Source of the DNA: Flavobacterium paronense
GTDB lineage: Bacteria; Bacteroidota; Bacteroidia; Flavobacteriales; Flavobacteriaceae
Direction: 5' to 3'
Length of the DNA stretch: 64,000 bases
NCBI RefSeq assembly: GCF_030409795.1
Contig: NZ_JAUFQN010000019.1
Coordinates: forward strand, 558,001-622,000
Positions 19,628 through 29,725 of the stretch are shown in pieces. Positions within the stretch are counted from its first letter, which is position 1; the number at the start of each line of letters is the position of its first letter. The notes under the pieces were generated by a model. The model ran no database searches and was not told the origin of the DNA. It was given only the letters and a program-made list of their open reading frames with translations. The translations under genes were made by a program, and so were the position numbers.

Positions 19628-20392
19628 ATGGGACAAAAGACAAATCCAATAGGAAACAGACTTGGGATCATCAGAGGATGGGATTCAAACTGGTATGGTG
19701 GAAATGATTACGGTGATAAAATCGCTGAAGATTATAAAATCAGAAAGTATATCCACGCTCGTTTATCAAAAGCTAGTGTATCAAAAGTAATCATCGAGAG
19801 AACTTTGAAACTTGTAACCGTTACTATCACAACTGCAAGACCTGGTATCATTATCGGGAAAGGTGGTCAAGAGGTAGACAAGTTGAAAGAAGAACTTAAG
19901 AAAGTTACTGACAAAGAGGTTCAAATCAACATCTTTGAAATTAAAAGACCTGAGTTAGATGCATATTTAGTTGGAACTAGTATTGCACGTCAAATTGAAA
20001 GCCGTATTTCATACAGAAGAGCTATTAAAATGGCTATCGCAGCAGCAATGCGTATGAATGCAGAAGGTATTAAAGTTTTGATTTCTGGTCGTTTGAACGG
20101 AGCTGAAATGGCACGTTCTGAACAATTCAAAGAAGGTAGAATTCCTCTATCAACTTTCAGAGCCGATATTGATTATGCTTTGGCTGAAGCACATACTACT
20201 TATGGTAGAATGGGTATCAAAGTATGGATCATGAAAGGTGAGGTTTATGGAAAAAGAGATCTTTCTCCACTTGTAGGCATGGACAAAAAACAAGCTGGTC
20301 AAGGTGGTGGTAAAGGTGGCGATTCTCCAAGAGGTGACAGAAAACCTTTTAACAAGGACAGAAAACCTGCGGGAGACCGTAAAAGAAAGTAA
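19628..20392 (+). CDS. rpsC: 30S ribosomal protein S3
   Basis: 254 residues. uS3 lines the mRNA entry channel. [19 protein letters not shown] opens the protein; the KH domain has [19 protein letters not shown]; the C-terminal domain has [12 protein letters not shown] and [16 protein letters not shown] Gly/Lys/Arg-rich tail after about residue 215 makes it longer than the E. coli protein. Confidence 0.99.
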   Translation: MGQKTNPIGNRLGIIRGWDSNWYGGNDYGDKIAEDYKIRKYIHARLSKASVSKVIIERTLKLVTVTITTARPGIIIGKGGQEVDKLKEELKKVTDKEVQINIFEIKRPELDAYLVGTSIARQIESRISYRRAIKMAIAAAMRMNAEGIKVLISGRLNGAEMARSEQFKEGRIPLSTFRADIDYALAEAHTTYGRMGIKVWIMKGEVYGKRDLSPLVGMDKKQAGQGGGKGGDSPRGDRKPFNKDRKPAGDRKRK

Positions 20393-20412
20393 TTTTTTAA
20401 ATACAAAGAAAA

Positions 20413-20838
20413 ATGTTACAGCCTAAAAGAACAAAATACCGTAAGGTACAAAAAGGTAAAATGAAAGGAAATGCTCAAAGAGGGCACGAACTTTCTAGTG
20501 GGATGTTTGGAATCAAATCTGTACATGAAGATGGTATGTTTTTGACTTCACGTCAAATCGAAGCTGCGCGTATTGCTGCAACTAGATATATGAAAAGAGA
20601 AGGTCAATTATGGATTAATATTTTCCCAGACAAACCAATCACCAAAAAACCTCTTGAGGTACGTATGGGTAAAGGTAAAGGTGCGGTCGAATATTGGGCT
20701 GCAGTTGTAAAACCGGGAAGAATAATGTTTGAAGTTGGTGGAGTTCCACTTTCTGTTGCAAAAGAGGCTTTACGTCTTGCTGCTCAAAAACTTCCTGTAA
20801 AAACTAAGTTTGTCGTTGCTAGAGATTTCGAAGCATAA
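20413..20838 (+). CDS. rplP: 50S ribosomal protein L16
   Basis: 141 residues. uL16 helps position A-site t[36 protein letters not shown] and [13 protein letters not shown] are diagnostic. The arginine hydroxylated in E. coli lies in the loop [11 protein letters not shown]. Fourteen bases separate it from rpmC. Confidence 0.99.
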   Translation: MLQPKRTKYRKVQKGKMKGNAQRGHELSSGMFGIKSVHEDGMFLTSRQIEAARIAATRYMKREGQLWINIFPDKPITKKPLEVRMGKGKGAVEYWAAVVKPGRIMFEVGGVPLSVAKEALRLAAQKLPVKTKFVVARDFEA

Positions 20839-20851
20839 TCTAAAATTAATT

Positions 20852-21043
20852 ATGAAACAATCAGAAATTATAAATCTATCCGCAGCTGAGTTACAAGAAA
20901 AACTTAGTCAATTGAAAAAAGCGTATGCTGACCTAAAGAATGCTCACGCTATTTCACCAATTGCCAATCCACTTCAAATTAGAAGTGCTAGAAGAGCGGT
21001 TGCCAGAGTGGCAACAGAGCTAACTAAAAGAGAGTTACAATAA
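20852..21043 (+). CDS. rpmC: 50S ribosomal protein L29
   Basis: 63 residues from ATG 20852. The frame is open further upstream, but that extension overlaps rplP, and [18 protein letters not shown] is the normal L29 beginning. A two-helix hairpin protein at the tunnel exit; [19 protein letters not shown] near the C-terminus matches the family's basic second helix. Confidence 0.97.
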   Translation: MKQSEIINLSAAELQEKLSQLKKAYADLKNAHAISPIANPLQIRSARRAVARVATELTKRELQ

Positions 21044-21057
21044 TTGTATTCTGCAAA

Positions 21058-21318
21058 ATGGAAGATAAAAGAAATTTAAGAAAAGAAAGAATTGGTGTGG
21101 TTACATCAAACAAAATGGACAAGTCTATTGTTGTTGCTCAAGTAACTAAAGTAAAACACCCATTATACGGTAAGTTCGTGTTAAAAACTAAAAAGTTTCA
21201 TGCACACGACGAAACAAATGATTGTAACATTGGTGATACAGTAAAGATCATGGAAACAAGACCTTTATCAAAAACCAAATGTTGGAGATTAGTTGAAATC
21301 ATTGAAAGAGCTAAATAA
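21058..21318 (+). CDS. rpsQ: 30S ribosomal protein S17
   Basis: 86-residue OB-fold protein uS17, an early 30S assembly factor. [36 protein letters not shown] and [18 protein letters not shown] match the family. Only two bases separate it from rplN. Confidence 0.99.
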   Translation: MEDKRNLRKERIGVVTSNKMDKSIVVAQVTKVKHPLYGKFVLKTKKFHAHDETNDCNIGDTVKIMETRPLSKTKCWRLVEIIERAK

Positions 21319-21320
21319 TT

Positions 21321-21689
21321 ATGGTACAACAAGAATCAAGACTAAAAGTCGCAGATAACACAGGAGCAAAAGAAGTTTTGACTATCCGTGTATTAGGAGG
21401 AACGAAACGTCGTTATGCCTCTGTTGGAGATAAAATTGTAGTTTCAATCAAAGATGCAACACCTAACGGTAACGTTAAAAAAGGTGCTGTTTCAACTGCA
21501 GTTGTTGTACGTACCAAAAAAGAAGTGAGAAGAGCTGATGGTTCTTATATCCGTTTCGATGACAATGCATGTGTTCTTTTGAATGCTGCAGGAGAAATGA
21601 GAGGAACTCGTGTTTTTGGTCCAGTTGCAAGAGAACTTCGTGAAAAACAATTCATGAAAATTGTATCATTAGCGCCTGAGGTGCTTTAA
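21321..21689 (+). CDS. rplN: 50S ribosomal protein L14
   Basis: 122 residues. uL14 forms an inter-subunit bridge. [38 protein letters not shown] and [15 protein letters not shown] are textbook motifs. First gene of the spc part of the cluster, directly joined to rpsQ. Confidence 0.99.
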
Positions 21690-21700
21690 TTCACAGTAAG

Positions 21701-22015
21701 ATGATAAAGCTAAAAATAAAATCAGGTGACGTAGTAAAAGTTATCGCCGGAGACCATAAAGGTTCAGAAGGTAAAGTTTTACGCGTTGACCGTGAAAAGA
21801 ACAAAGCGATTGTTGAAGGTGTAAACATGGTTTCGAAACATACAAAACCAAGTGCAAAAAACCCTCAAGGAGGAATCGTTAAGAAAGAAGCTCCTCTTCA
21901 CATTTCAAACCTTGCATTAATTGATCCAAAATCAAAAACTGCAACTAAAGTTGGAATCAAAGTAGAAGGAGATAAGAAAGTAAGATTTTCAAAAAAATCT
22001 AATCAAGTATTATAG
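21701..22015 (+). CDS. rplX: 50S ribosomal protein L24
   Basis: 104 residues with the KOW motif near the N-terminus ([20 protein letters not shown]). uL24 initiates 50S assembly. [20 protein letters not shown] and the terminal [11 protein letters not shown] are typical. It ends two bases before rplE. Confidence 0.99.
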   Translation: MIKLKIKSGDVVKVIAGDHKGSEGKVLRVDREKNKAIVEGVNMVSKHTKPSAKNPQGGIVKKEAPLHISNLALIDPKSKTATKVGIKVEGDKKVRFSKKSNQVL

Positions 22016-22017
22016 TT

Positions 22018-22569
22018 ATGGCATATACACCTAGACTTAAGCAAGAGTATAAGGACAGAGTAATTGCTGCCCTTAAAGAAGAATTCGGTTATAAAAACGT
22101 GATGCAAGTTCCTAAGTTGGAAAAAATCGTTTTAAGCCGTGGCGTTGGAGCAGCAGTATCTGACAAAAAACTTGTTGACTATGCAGTTGATGAGTTGACA
22201 AAAGTTACTGGACAAAAAGCAGTATCTACAATCTCTAAAAAAGACGTTGCGTCTTTTAAATTGAGAAAAGGGATGCCAATTGGGGCAAAAGTAACTCTTA
22301 GAGGAGAAAGAATGTATGAGTTTTTAGATAGACTTATCACATCATCTTTACCACGTGTTAGAGATTTTAGCGGAATCAAAGCTACTGGTTTTGACGGAAG
22401 AGGTAATTACAACCTTGGTGTTACTGAGCAAATCATTTTCCCTGAAATTGATATTGATAAAGTAAACAAAATATCAGGTTTGGATATTACATTCGTAACG
22501 TCAGCAAACACAGATAAAGAAGCAAAATCATTATTAGCAGAATTAGGTTTACCTTTTAAAAAGAATTAA
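22018..22569 (+). CDS. rplE: 50S ribosomal protein L5
   Basis: 183 residues. uL5 binds 5S rRNA. KYxxYKDRV-like opening ([19 protein letters not shown]), [24 protein letters not shown] and [12 protein letters not shown] are conserved. In E. coli the spc repressor S8 binds at the start of this gene; no long hairpin is visible at that position here. A large hairpin lies instead in front of rpsH. Confidence 0.99.
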   Translation: MAYTPRLKQEYKDRVIAALKEEFGYKNVMQVPKLEKIVLSRGVGAAVSDKKLVDYAVDELTKVTGQKAVSTISKKDVASFKLRKGMPIGAKVTLRGERMYEFLDRLITSSLPRVRDFSGIKATGFDGRGNYNLGVTEQIIFPEIDIDKVNKISGLDITFVTSANTDKEAKSLLAELGLPFKKN

Positions 22570-22572
22570 GAC

Positions 22573-22842
22573 ATGGCTAAAGAATCAATGAAAGCCCGTG
22601 AGGTTAAGAGAGAAAAAACGGTAGCAAAGTATGCTGAGAAAAGAAAAGCTTTATTAGAAGCCGGAGATTACGAAGGTTTACAAAAATTACCAAAAAATGC
22701 TTCACCAGTTCGTTTACACAATCGTTGTAAATTAACAGGTAGACCAAGAGGTTATATGCGTCAATTTGGTCTTTCACGTGTAACATTCCGTGAAATGGCT
22801 AATCAAGGATTAATTCCAGGAGTTAGAAAAGCTAGCTGGTAA
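22573..22842 (+). CDS. rpsN: 30S ribosomal protein S14 (long, zinc-free form)
   Basis: 89 residues, the long C-minus type: only one cysteine (in [21 protein letters not shown]) instead of the paired CxxC motifs of the short zinc form. [21 protein letters not shown] is the usual start. uS14 is a late 30S head protein. A gap of 140 bp, unusually large for this operon, separates it from rpsH. Confidence 0.98.
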   Translation: MAKESMKAREVKREKTVAKYAEKRKALLEAGDYEGLQKLPKNASPVRLHNRCKLTGRPRGYMRQFGLSRVTFREMANQGLIPGVRKASW

Positions 22843-22857
22843 TTAGTTTATTTCAGT

Positions 22858-22905
22858 AGATAATTGTACATTTGCCAGCTTTTTGCGGGTAACGTACAAT
22901 TATCT
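22858..22905 (+). promoter_or_regulatory. Hairpin with embedded promoter-like core between rpsN and rpsH
   Basis: Perfect 12-base arms (22858-22869 and 22894-22905) enclose 24 bases. The left arm and loop contain TACATTTG (22867-22874), a match to the TAnnTTTG core, followed by a leader of about 105 nt to rpsH. No good TTTG lies 17-23 bp upstream. It could be an internal promoter, an RNA element for S8-type autoregulation, or a processing site. Confidence 0.5.
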
Positions 22906-22982
22906 GTTGTTAAAAAAGAGTTTAATGGCTTCAGGTTCAATAGAATAGTTTTATTGAAAACCGTTGCCGCAATTTAATAAAT

Positions 22983-23381
22983 ATGTATACAGATCCTATT
23001 GCAGATTATCTTACGAGAGTTAGAAATGCAGTGATGGCAAACCACAAAGTGGTTGAGATTCCAGCATCTAACCTTAAAAAAGAAATCACAAAAATTTTAT
23101 TCGATCAAGGGTATATTTTAAGTTACAAATTTGATGACAGTTCTGTTCAAGGAACCATCAAAATCGCTCTTAAGTATGATAAAGATACTAAAGACTCTGT
23201 AATTAAAGATATCCAAAGAATTAGTAAACCAGGTTTACGTAAGTACGCAGGTGCTTCAAAATTACCTAGAATCCTTAACGGTTTAGGAATTGCTATTGTT
23301 TCAACTTCAAAAGGTTTAATGACTGGGAAACAAGCTAAGCAATTAAATGTTGGTGGAGAAGTAATTTGTTACGTATACTAA
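22983..23381 (+). CDS. rpsH: 30S ribosomal protein S8
   Basis: 132 residues. uS8 binds the central domain of 16S rRNA and in E. coli represses the spc operon. MYTDPIADYLTRVRNAVMANH, KPGLRKYAG and the C-terminal GIAIVSTSKGLMTGKQAKQL with EVICYVY are diagnostic. It is the only gene of the cluster preceded by a 140-bp leader with a strong hairpin, which makes self-regulation worth testing. Confidence 0.99.
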   Translation: MYTDPIADYLTRVRNAVMANHKVVEIPASNLKKEITKILFDQGYILSYKFDDSSVQGTIKIALKYDKDTKDSVIKDIQRISKPGLRKYAGASKLPRILNGLGIAIVSTSKGLMTGKQAKQLNVGGEVICYVY

Positions 23382-23396
23382 TTAAAAACAGAAAAC

Positions 23397-23939
23397 ATGT
23401 CAAGAATAGGTAAAAATCCAATTTCGATTCCTGCTGGTGTTACTGTTGAAGTTAGTGAAACAGTAATTACAGTTAAAGGAAAATTAGGTCAACTTACACA
23501 GGATTACGCAGACGTAACTGTTAATGTTGAAGAAGGTCAACTAGTAGTAGAGAGACCATCTGATAGTAAAGATCACAGAGCAAAACACGGATTATACAGA
23601 TCATTAATCAATAATATGGTTATTGGTGTATCTGAAGGGTTTACTAAAGAATTAGAATTGGTTGGAGTTGGTTACAGAGCTTCGAATCAAGGTCAAAAAT
23701 TAGATTTAGCTTTAGGTTATTCTCACAATATTGTTTTAGAAGTTGCTCCAGAAGTAAAACTAGAAACAATATCTGAGAAAGGTAAAAACCCAATCGTGAA
23801 GTTAACATCTTTCGACAAACAATTAGTTGGTCAAGTCGCTGCGAAAATCAGAGGTTTCCGTAAACCAGAGCCTTACAAAGGTAAAGGTGTTAAGTTTGTT
23901 GGTGAAGTATTAAGAAGAAAAGCAGGTAAATCAGCTTAA
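23397..23939 (+). CDS. rplF: 50S ribosomal protein L6
   Basis: 180 residues, two similar domains. uL6 lies near the factor-binding site. [19 protein letters not shown] and the C-terminal [20 protein letters not shown] motif are clear. Twelve bases precede rplR. Confidence 0.99.
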   Translation: MSRIGKNPISIPAGVTVEVSETVITVKGKLGQLTQDYADVTVNVEEGQLVVERPSDSKDHRAKHGLYRSLINNMVIGVSEGFTKELELVGVGYRASNQGQKLDLALGYSHNIVLEVAPEVKLETISEKGKNPIVKLTSFDKQLVGQVAAKIRGFRKPEPYKGKGVKFVGEVLRRKAGKSA

Positions 23940-23950
23940 AAATTAGCATT

Positions 23951-24304
23951 ATGTCATTAACAAAATCTGAAAGAAGACAAAGGATACAATACAGAATCAG
24001 AAAGATTGTAAGCGGAACTGCTGCAAGACCAAGATTATCTGTATTCAGAAGTAATAAAGAAATCTACACACAACTAATTGATGATGTGAATGGAGTTACT
24101 TTATTGGCTGCTTCATCAAAAGATAAAGGAGTAGATACTAAAGGTACTAGCATGGAAGTAGCAACAACAGTTGGAAAACTAGTTGCTGAAAAAGCGTTAA
24201 AAGCCGGGATTACAGAAGTAACTTTCGATAGAGGAGGTTATTTATACCACGGTCGTATTAAATCATTAGCAGAAGGCGCAAGAGCGGCTGGGCTTAAATT
24301 CTAA
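23951..24304 (+). CDS. rplR: 50S ribosomal protein L18
   Basis: 117 residues. uL18 carries 5S rRNA into the 50S subunit with L5. [34 protein letters not shown] and the terminal [20 protein letters not shown] match the family. Six bases precede rpsE. Confidence 0.99.
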   Translation: MSLTKSERRQRIQYRIRKIVSGTAARPRLSVFRSNKEIYTQLIDDVNGVTLLAASSKDKGVDTKGTSMEVATTVGKLVAEKALKAGITEVTFDRGGYLYHGRIKSLAEGARAAGLKF

Positions 24305-24310
24305 TATATT

Positions 24311-24832
24311 ATGTCTAAATACAAAAATGTAGAATTAGTAAAACCTAGTGGTCTTGAATTAAAAGATCGTCTGGTAAGTGTAAATCGTGTTACCAAAGTA
24401 ACAAAAGGAGGAAGAGCGTTTGGTTTTTCTGCGATTGTTGTTGTAGGTGATGAAAATGGAGTTGTTGGTCACGGATTAGGAAAATCTAAAGATGTTTCTG
24501 AAGCTATTGCAAAAGCAGTAGAAGATGCAAAGAAAAACTTAGTTAGAATTCCTTTGAGCGGACAATCAGTTCCTCACGAACAAAAAGGAAAATTTGGTGG
24601 AGCTGCAGTATTTTTGATGCCAGCATCTCATGGTACCGGAGTAATTGCAGGTGGAGCTGTTCGTTCAGTTCTTGAGTCAGTTGGTATTCATGATGTATTA
24701 TCAAAATCACAAGGTTCATCAAACCCTCACAACGTGGTAAAAGCAACTTTTGATGCTTTACTACAAATGAGAAGTGCTGTTACTGTTGCAAAACAAAGAG
24801 GTATTTCTTTAGAAAAAGTTTTTAAAGGTTAA
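24311..24832 (+). CDS. rpsE: 30S ribosomal protein S5
   Basis: 173 residues. uS5 lines the mRNA entry channel and influences fidelity. [20 protein letters not shown], the [16 protein letters not shown] region and the C-terminal domain with [19 protein letters not shown] are conserved. No deletion is seen in the loop where spectinomycin resistance changes occur in other species. Confidence 0.99.
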   Translation: MSKYKNVELVKPSGLELKDRLVSVNRVTKVTKGGRAFGFSAIVVVGDENGVVGHGLGKSKDVSEAIAKAVEDAKKNLVRIPLSGQSVPHEQKGKFGGAAVFLMPASHGTGVIAGGAVRSVLESVGIHDVLSKSQGSSNPHNVVKATFDALLQMRSAVTVAKQRGISLEKVFKG

Positions 24833-24844
24833 TTCAAGGAAATT

Positions 24845-25027
24845 ATGGCTAAATTAGTAGTAAAACAAGTTAGAAGCAAAATCAATTGTCCGCTTACACA
24901 AAAAAGAGGATTAGAGGCTTTGGGTCTTCGTAAAATGGGACAAACTGTGGAGCATGATTCAAATCCTGCAATCCTTGGAATGATAAATAAAGTTAAACAC
25001 TTAGTTTCCGTAGAGGAAGTTAAATAA
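24845..25027 (+). CDS. rpmD: 50S ribosomal protein L30
   Basis: 60 residues. uL30 has a ferredoxin-like fold; [20 protein letters not shown] and [20 protein letters not shown] are the usual motifs. Twelve bases after rpsE and eleven before rplO. Confidence 0.98.
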   Translation: MAKLVVKQVRSKINCPLTQKRGLEALGLRKMGQTVEHDSNPAILGMINKVKHLVSVEEVK

Positions 25028-25038
25028 CAAATACAGTT

Positions 25039-25491
25039 ATGAATTTAAGTAACTTACAACCTGCTGAAGGTTCTACACACAATCAAAATAAAAGATTAGG
25101 TAGAGGAGAAGGTTCTGGAAAAGGTGGTACTTCTGCAAGAGGTCACAAAGGAGCTAAGTCTCGTTCTGGTTATTCTAAAAAGATTGGTTTTGAAGGTGGT
25201 CAAATGCCACTTCAAAGACGTGTGCCTAAGTTTGGTTTCACAAACATCAATCGTAAAGAATACCAAGGAGTAAATCTTGACAATCTTCAATTATTAGTTG
25301 ATAACGGAATTGTTACCGATACTGTAGATTTTACAGTATTTGTTGAAAACCGTTTGGCTACTAAAACTGAAATGGTTAAAATTCTTGGTAGAGGAGAATT
25401 AAAAGCAAAATTAAAAGTAACCGCACATAAATTTACTGCTACTGCAAAAGCTGCTATCGAAGCTGCTGGTGGAGAAGCTGTAACCTTATAA
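25039..25491 (+). CDS. rplO: 50S ribosomal protein L15
   Basis: 150 residues. uL15 is a late 50S assembly protein. The Gly/Lys-rich N-terminal tail (GRGEGSGKGGTSARGHKGAK) and GFEGGQMPLQRRVPKFGF are typical. Ends 10 bp before secY, as in most bacteria. Confidence 0.99.
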   Translation: MNLSNLQPAEGSTHNQNKRLGRGEGSGKGGTSARGHKGAKSRSGYSKKIGFEGGQMPLQRRVPKFGFTNINRKEYQGVNLDNLQLLVDNGIVTDTVDFTVFVENRLATKTEMVKILGRGELKAKLKVTAHKFTATAKAAIEAAGGEAVTL

Positions 25492-25501
25492 TTATAGAAC
25501 A

Positions 25502-26845
25502 ATGAAGAAATTTTTTGAATCATTTATAAATGTTTGGAAAATAGAAGAACTAAAAAACAGAATTGTTTTAACTCTTTTGTTGCTTTTAGTTTACAGATTT
25601 GGTGCGCATGTTACGCTTCCGGGTATTGATGCTACACAATTGCATAGTTTGGCTGGGCAAACAGATAAAGGTATTGGATCAATACTTGATATGTTTACCG
25701 GTGGAGCTTTTTCAAAAGCATCAGTATTTGCGTTAGGTATTATGCCATACATTTCTGCTTCAATTGTTGTTCAGTTAATGGGTATTGCCATTCCATATTT
25801 GCAAAAACTGCAAAAAGATGGTGAAAGTGGTAGAAAGAAATTAAATCAAATTACAAGATGGTTAACCATCGCGATTACTCTAGTTCAAGGTCCTGGTTAT
25901 ATCTATAACTTATACAGAACTTTACCTAGTAGCGCATTCCTTTTAGGATTTGATTCGTTCTCTTTCTTATTTTCATCGGTTTTAATTTTAACTACAGGTA
26001 CTATTTTCGCTATGTGGTTAGGAGAAAAAATTACAGATAAAGGAATTGGAAATGGTATTTCATTATTAATTATGGTAGGTATTCTTGCTAGATTACCACA
26101 AGCATTATTTCAAGAATTTACTTCAAAAGTTACCAATAATAATGGTGGACCAATGTTGTTAGTAATTGAAGTTATCGTGTGGCTATTAGTAATTATTGCT
26201 TGCGTACTATTAGTTATGGCAGTTAGAAAAATCCCGGTACAATACGCTCGTCGTACAACAACAGGAGATTTCGAACAAGACATGATGGGTGGAAACAGAC
26301 AATGGATTCCGTTAAAACTGAATTCTGCTGGAGTAATGCCAATAATTTTCGCACAGGCAATTATGTTTATCCCGGCTGCAGTTGCAGGTCTTTCAAAATC
26401 GGAGACATCGCAATCAATAGCTGGAACATTCAGTAATATGTTTGGTTTTTGGTATTGTTTAGTATTTGGTTCGTTGATTGTAATTTTTACATTCTTTTAT
26501 ACGGCAATTACTGTCCCAACAAATAAAATGGCTGATGATTTAAAAAGAAGCGGCGGATTTATTCCTGGTGTTAAGCCCGGAATTGAAACAGCAGATTTCT
26601 TAGACAGAATCATGTCTCTAATAACATTCCCTGGCTCATTATTTCTTGCTTTGATAGCTGTGTTCCCAGCAATTATAGTAGGTCTTGGTGTGCAACAATC
26701 TTGGGCAATGTTCTATGGTGGAACTTCACTTATCATTATGGTTGGAGTTGCAATTGACACTATCCAACAAGTAAATTCTTATTTGTTGAATAAACACTAT
26801 GACGGATTGATGAAAAGTGGTAAAAATAGAAAAGCAGTAGCTTAA
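25502..26845 (+). CDS. secY: Protein translocase subunit SecY
   Basis: 447 residues with ten transmembrane segments; the central channel of the Sec translocon in the inner membrane. The plug region, GILPRT-type pore residues in [18 protein letters not shown], and the cytoplasmic loop [13 protein letters not shown] are visible, as is [12 protein letters not shown]-like periplasmic sequence. Embedded between rplO and infA, the standard position. The yidC insertase at 53.9 kb is its functional partner for membrane protein insertion. Confidence 0.99.
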   Translation: MKKFFESFINVWKIEELKNRIVLTLLLLLVYRFGAHVTLPGIDATQLHSLAGQTDKGIGSILDMFTGGAFSKASVFALGIMPYISASIVVQLMGIAIPYLQKLQKDGESGRKKLNQITRWLTIAITLVQGPGYIYNLYRTLPSSAFLLGFDSFSFLFSSVLILTTGTIFAMWLGEKITDKGIGNGISLLIMVGILARLPQALFQEFTSKVTNNNGGPMLLVIEVIVWLLVIIACVLLVMAVRKIPVQYARRTTTGDFEQDMMGGNRQWIPLKLNSAGVMPIIFAQAIMFIPAAVAGLSKSETSQSIAGTFSNMFGFWYCLVFGSLIVIFTFFYTAITVPTNKMADDLKRSGGFIPGVKPGIETADFLDRIMSLITFPGSLFLALIAVFPAIIVGLGVQQSWAMFYGGTSLIIMVGVAIDTIQQVNSYLLNKHYDGLMKSGKNRKAVA

Positions 26846-26850
26846 TTTTT

Positions 26851-27066
26851 ATGGCAAAACAATCAGCAATAGAACAAGACGGATCAATAATTGAAGCATT
26901 GTCAAATGCAATGTTCCGTGTGGAGTTAGAAAACGGACATGTTGTAATTGCTCATATTTCTGGAAAAATGCGTATGCATTACATTAAATTGTTACCTGGT
27001 GACAAAGTAAAACTAGAAATGAGTCCTTACGATTTGTCAAAAGCAAGAATTACTTATAGATACTAA
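26851..27066 (+). CDS. infA: Translation initiation factor IF-1
   Basis: 71-residue S1-type OB-fold. [40 protein letters not shown] and the terminal [10 protein letters not shown] are diagnostic. IF-1 occupies the A site during initiation. Five bases separate it from secY and eleven from rpmJ. Confidence 0.99.
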   Translation: MAKQSAIEQDGSIIEALSNAMFRVELENGHVVIAHISGKMRMHYIKLLPGDKVKLEMSPYDLSKARITYRY

Positions 27067-27077
27067 AGATATTCAAA

Positions 27078-27194
27078 ATGAAAGTAAGAACATCAGTTAA
27101 AAAAAGAAGTGCCGAGTGCAAGATTGTACGAAGAAAAGGCAGATTATACGTAATCAACAAAAAGAATCCTAGATTTAAACAAAGACAAGGATAG
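27078..27194 (+). CDS. rpmJ: 50S ribosomal protein L36 (zinc-ligand-poor form)
   Basis: 38 residues, [20 protein letters not shown] then [18 protein letters not shown], ending in TAG. Length and position (infA-rpmJ-rpsM) are canonical. The zinc-ribbon form has Cys at about 11, 14 and 27 and His at 32; here only Cys14 remains, so zinc is not expected to be bound. This form is usual in Bacteroidota. Confidence 0.97.
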   Translation: MKVRTSVKKRSAECKIVRRKGRLYVINKKNPRFKQRQG

Positions 27195-27196
27195 TT

Positions 27197-27571
27197 ATGG
27201 CAAGAATAGCAGGGGTAGATATACCTAAAAACAAAAGAGGAGTTATCGCTTTAACCTACATCTTCGGAGTTGGTAAAAGTAGAGCAATTGAGATTTTAGA
27301 AAAAGCTCAAGTAAGCCAAGATACAAAAGTTCAAGATTGGAATGATGACGAAATCGGAGCAATCCGTGACGCGGTATCATATTACAAAATTGAAGGGGAA
27401 CTTCGTTCAGAAGTTTCACTACACATCAAACGTCTAATGGATATTGGATGCTACAGAGGAATCCGTCACAGATCTGGTCTTCCATTAAGAGGGCAAAGAA
27501 CTAAGAACAACTCTAGAACAAGAAAAGGGAAAAGAAAAACTGTTGCGAACAAGAAAAAAGCAACTAAATAA
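27197..27571 (+). CDS. rpsM: 30S ribosomal protein S13
   Basis: 124 residues. uS13 contacts the 50S subunit and P-site t[34 protein letters not shown] and [20 protein letters not shown] are conserved. The basic tail reaches the decoding region. Two bases after rpmJ. Confidence 0.99.
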   Translation: MARIAGVDIPKNKRGVIALTYIFGVGKSRAIEILEKAQVSQDTKVQDWNDDEIGAIRDAVSYYKIEGELRSEVSLHIKRLMDIGCYRGIRHRSGLPLRGQRTKNNSRTRKGKRKTVANKKKATK

Positions 27572-27579
27572 TAAATAAT

Positions 27580-27963
27580 ATGGCTAAAGCAACAACAAAA
27601 AAACGTAAAGTTATCGTTGAATCAACAGGTGAAGCTCATATTAGTGCAACCTTTAACAACATCATCATTTCGTTAACAAACAAAAAAGGTGAAGTTATTT
27701 CTTGGTCTTCAGCTGGTAAAATGGGTTTCAGAGGTTCTAAAAAGAATACTCCGTATGCAGCTCAAATGGCAGCAGAAGATTGCGGTAAAGTAGCATTGGA
27801 AGCTGGACTTAAAAAAGTAAAAGTATATGTAAAAGGACCAGGTAACGGACGTGAGTCTGCTATCAGATCTATACACAATTCAGGAATTGAAGTAACAGAA
27901 ATCATTGACGTTACTCCAATGCCACACAACGGATGTCGTCCTCCTAAAAGACGTAGAGTATAA
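27580..27963 (+). CDS. rpsK: 30S ribosomal protein S11
   Basis: 127 residues. uS11 forms the platform with S6/S18. [39 protein letters not shown] and the terminal [18 protein letters not shown] are classic. An 80-bp gap with a structured leader follows before rpsD. Confidence 0.99.
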   Translation: MAKATTKKRKVIVESTGEAHISATFNNIIISLTNKKGEVISWSSAGKMGFRGSKKNTPYAAQMAAEDCGKVALEAGLKKVKVYVKGPGNGRESAIRSIHNSGIEVTEIIDVTPMPHNGCRPPKRRRV

Positions 27964-27976
27964 TTATAGTATAATC

Positions 27977-28030
27977 AAGATAGAATAAAGATTATCGGAG
28001 GATTCGACCTGAATTCATAATCTCTATCTT
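27977..28030 (+). promoter_or_regulatory. Structured leader before rpsD
   Basis: Two stacked 7-bp helices: 27977-27983 with 28024-28030, and 27989-27995 with 28017-28023, separated by a 5-base bulge on the left strand. Inside, AGG at 27999-28001 can pair with CCT at 28008-28010, so a GGAGG (27997-28001) is partly occluded. The element ends 13 bases before the rpsD ATG. S4 is an RNA-binding autoregulator in several bacteria, which makes this a candidate S4 site; that is inference. Confidence 0.45.
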
Positions 28031-28043
28031 AAAACAATTTAAA

Positions 28044-28649
28044 ATGGCAAGATATACTGGTCCAAGTACAAGAATCGCCCGTAAATTCGGAGAAGCGATA
28101 TTCGGAGAAGACAAAGCCTTCGAAAAAAGAAATTATCCTCCTGGACAACACGGGATGGCTAAAAAAAGAGGAAAAAAATCTGAGTACGCTGTCCAATTGA
28201 TGGAAAAGCAAAAAGCTAAATATTCTTATGGAATTTTAGAAAAACAGTTCAGAAATTTATTCGAAAAAGCAGCAGCTTCTAAAGGTGTAACTGGTGAAAT
28301 CCTTTTACAATTATGCGAAGCTAGATTAGATAACGTAGTTTTCAGAATGGGAATTGCTCCATCAAGAAGAGCAGCTCGTCAAATCGTTTCTCACCGTCAC
28401 ATTACTGTGAATGGAGAATTGGTTAACATCCCTTCTTACCACCTAAAAGCAGGTGATAAAGTAGCTGTTCGTGAAAAATCTAAATCTGTTGAAGCAATTG
28501 GTGCTTCATTAGCCAATTCATCTCATGTATATGAGTGGATTACATGGAATAATGACACTATGGAAGGAACTTTCGTTTCTGTTCCAGCTAGATTGCAAAT
28601 TCCAGAAAATATTAAAGAGCAGTTAATCGTCGAATTGTACAACAAATAA
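28044..28649 (+). CDS. rpsD: 30S ribosomal protein S4
   Basis: 201 residues. uS4 starts 30S assembly. [20 protein letters not shown] at the start, [19 protein letters not shown], and the S4-type RNA-binding domain [20 protein letters not shown] with [19 protein letters not shown] sequence. The N-terminal zinc-knuckle cysteines found in some species are absent. Followed 21 bp later by rpoA. Confidence 0.99.
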   Translation: MARYTGPSTRIARKFGEAIFGEDKAFEKRNYPPGQHGMAKKRGKKSEYAVQLMEKQKAKYSYGILEKQFRNLFEKAAASKGVTGEILLQLCEARLDNVVFRMGIAPSRRAARQIVSHRHITVNGELVNIPSYHLKAGDKVAVREKSKSVEAIGASLANSSHVYEWITWNNDTMEGTFVSVPARLQIPENIKEQLIVELYNK

Positions 28650-28670
28650 TAATTGACTTAGTCGAAATTT

Positions 28671-29663
28671 ATGGCAATATTTAATTTTCAGAAGCCCGAT
28701 AAAGTTATCATGATCGATTCAACCGATTTTGAAGGTAAGTTTGAATTCAGACCTTTAGAACCAGGATACGGATTGACTGTTGGTAATGCACTTAGAAGAG
28801 TTTTACTTTCTGCGTTAGAAGGTTATGCAATTACATCTATCAGAATTGATGGTGTTGAGCATGAATTTTCAACTATTTCAGGAGTTGTAGAAGATGTAAC
28901 TGAAATTATCCTAAATCTAAAACAAGTACGTTTCAAACGTCAGATTGAAGATGTAGATAATGAAACAGTTTCAATTTCTATCTCAGGAAAAGATCAAATT
29001 ACAGCTGGCGATTTCCAAAAATTCATCTCTGGTTTCCAGGTGTTGAATCCGGAATTGGTTATCTGTAACTTAGATAGCAAAGTAAATCTTAATATGGAAT
29101 TAACTATCGAGAAAGGTCGTGGTTATGTTCCTGCAGAAGAGAACAAAAAACAAAACGCAGCAATCGGAACAATATTTACTGACTCCATTTTTACTCCGGT
29201 AAAAAATGTGAAGTATGCTATTGAAAACTTCCGTGTGGAGCAAAAAACAGATTATGAAAAATTAGTTTTCGAAATCAAAACTGATGGATCAATTAATCCT
29301 AAAGATGCCCTAACTGAAGCTGCCAAAGTTTTAATTCACCACTTTATGTTATTCTCTGATGAGAGAATTACGCTTGAAGCTGATGAAATTGCTCAAACTG
29401 AGTCTTATGATGAGGAATCATTACACATGAGACAATTGCTTAAAACAAAATTGGTTGATATGGATTTATCCGTAAGAGCATTGAATTGTTTGAAAGCTGC
29501 AGAAGTTGATACACTTGGAGATCTTGTATCTTTCAACAAAAATGACCTTATGAAGTTCCGTAACTTCGGTAAAAAATCACTAACGGAGTTAGATGAATTA
29601 GTAGCCAACAAGAATTTAACATTCGGAATGGACTTAGGTAAATACAAATTAGATAAAGAATAA
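28671..29663 (+). CDS. rpoA: DNA-directed RNA polymerase subunit alpha
   Basis: 330 residues. The N-terminal assembly domain has [20 protein letters not shown], where alpha dimerises and binds beta/beta'. The C-terminal domain (about 250-330) has the helix-hairpin-helix-like [16 protein letters not shown] region that contacts UP elements and activators. The usual position in the alpha operon, between rpsD and rplQ. Confidence 0.99.
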   Translation: MAIFNFQKPDKVIMIDSTDFEGKFEFRPLEPGYGLTVGNALRRVLLSALEGYAITSIRIDGVEHEFSTISGVVEDVTEIILNLKQVRFKRQIEDVDNETVSISISGKDQITAGDFQKFISGFQVLNPELVICNLDSKVNLNMELTIEKGRGYVPAEENKKQNAAIGTIFTDSIFTPVKNVKYAIENFRVEQKTDYEKLVFEIKTDGSINPKDALTEAAKVLIHHFMLFSDERITLEADEIAQTESYDEESLHMRQLLKTKLVDMDLSVRALNCLKAAEVDTLGDLVSFNKNDLMKFRNFGKKSLTELDELVANKNLTFGMDLGKYKLDKE

Positions 29664-29725
29664 ATTACTTCATATTTTGCTCTCCAAGGTGGATTGATGC
29701 AAGATGAAGGTTAAAAAAACAAGTC

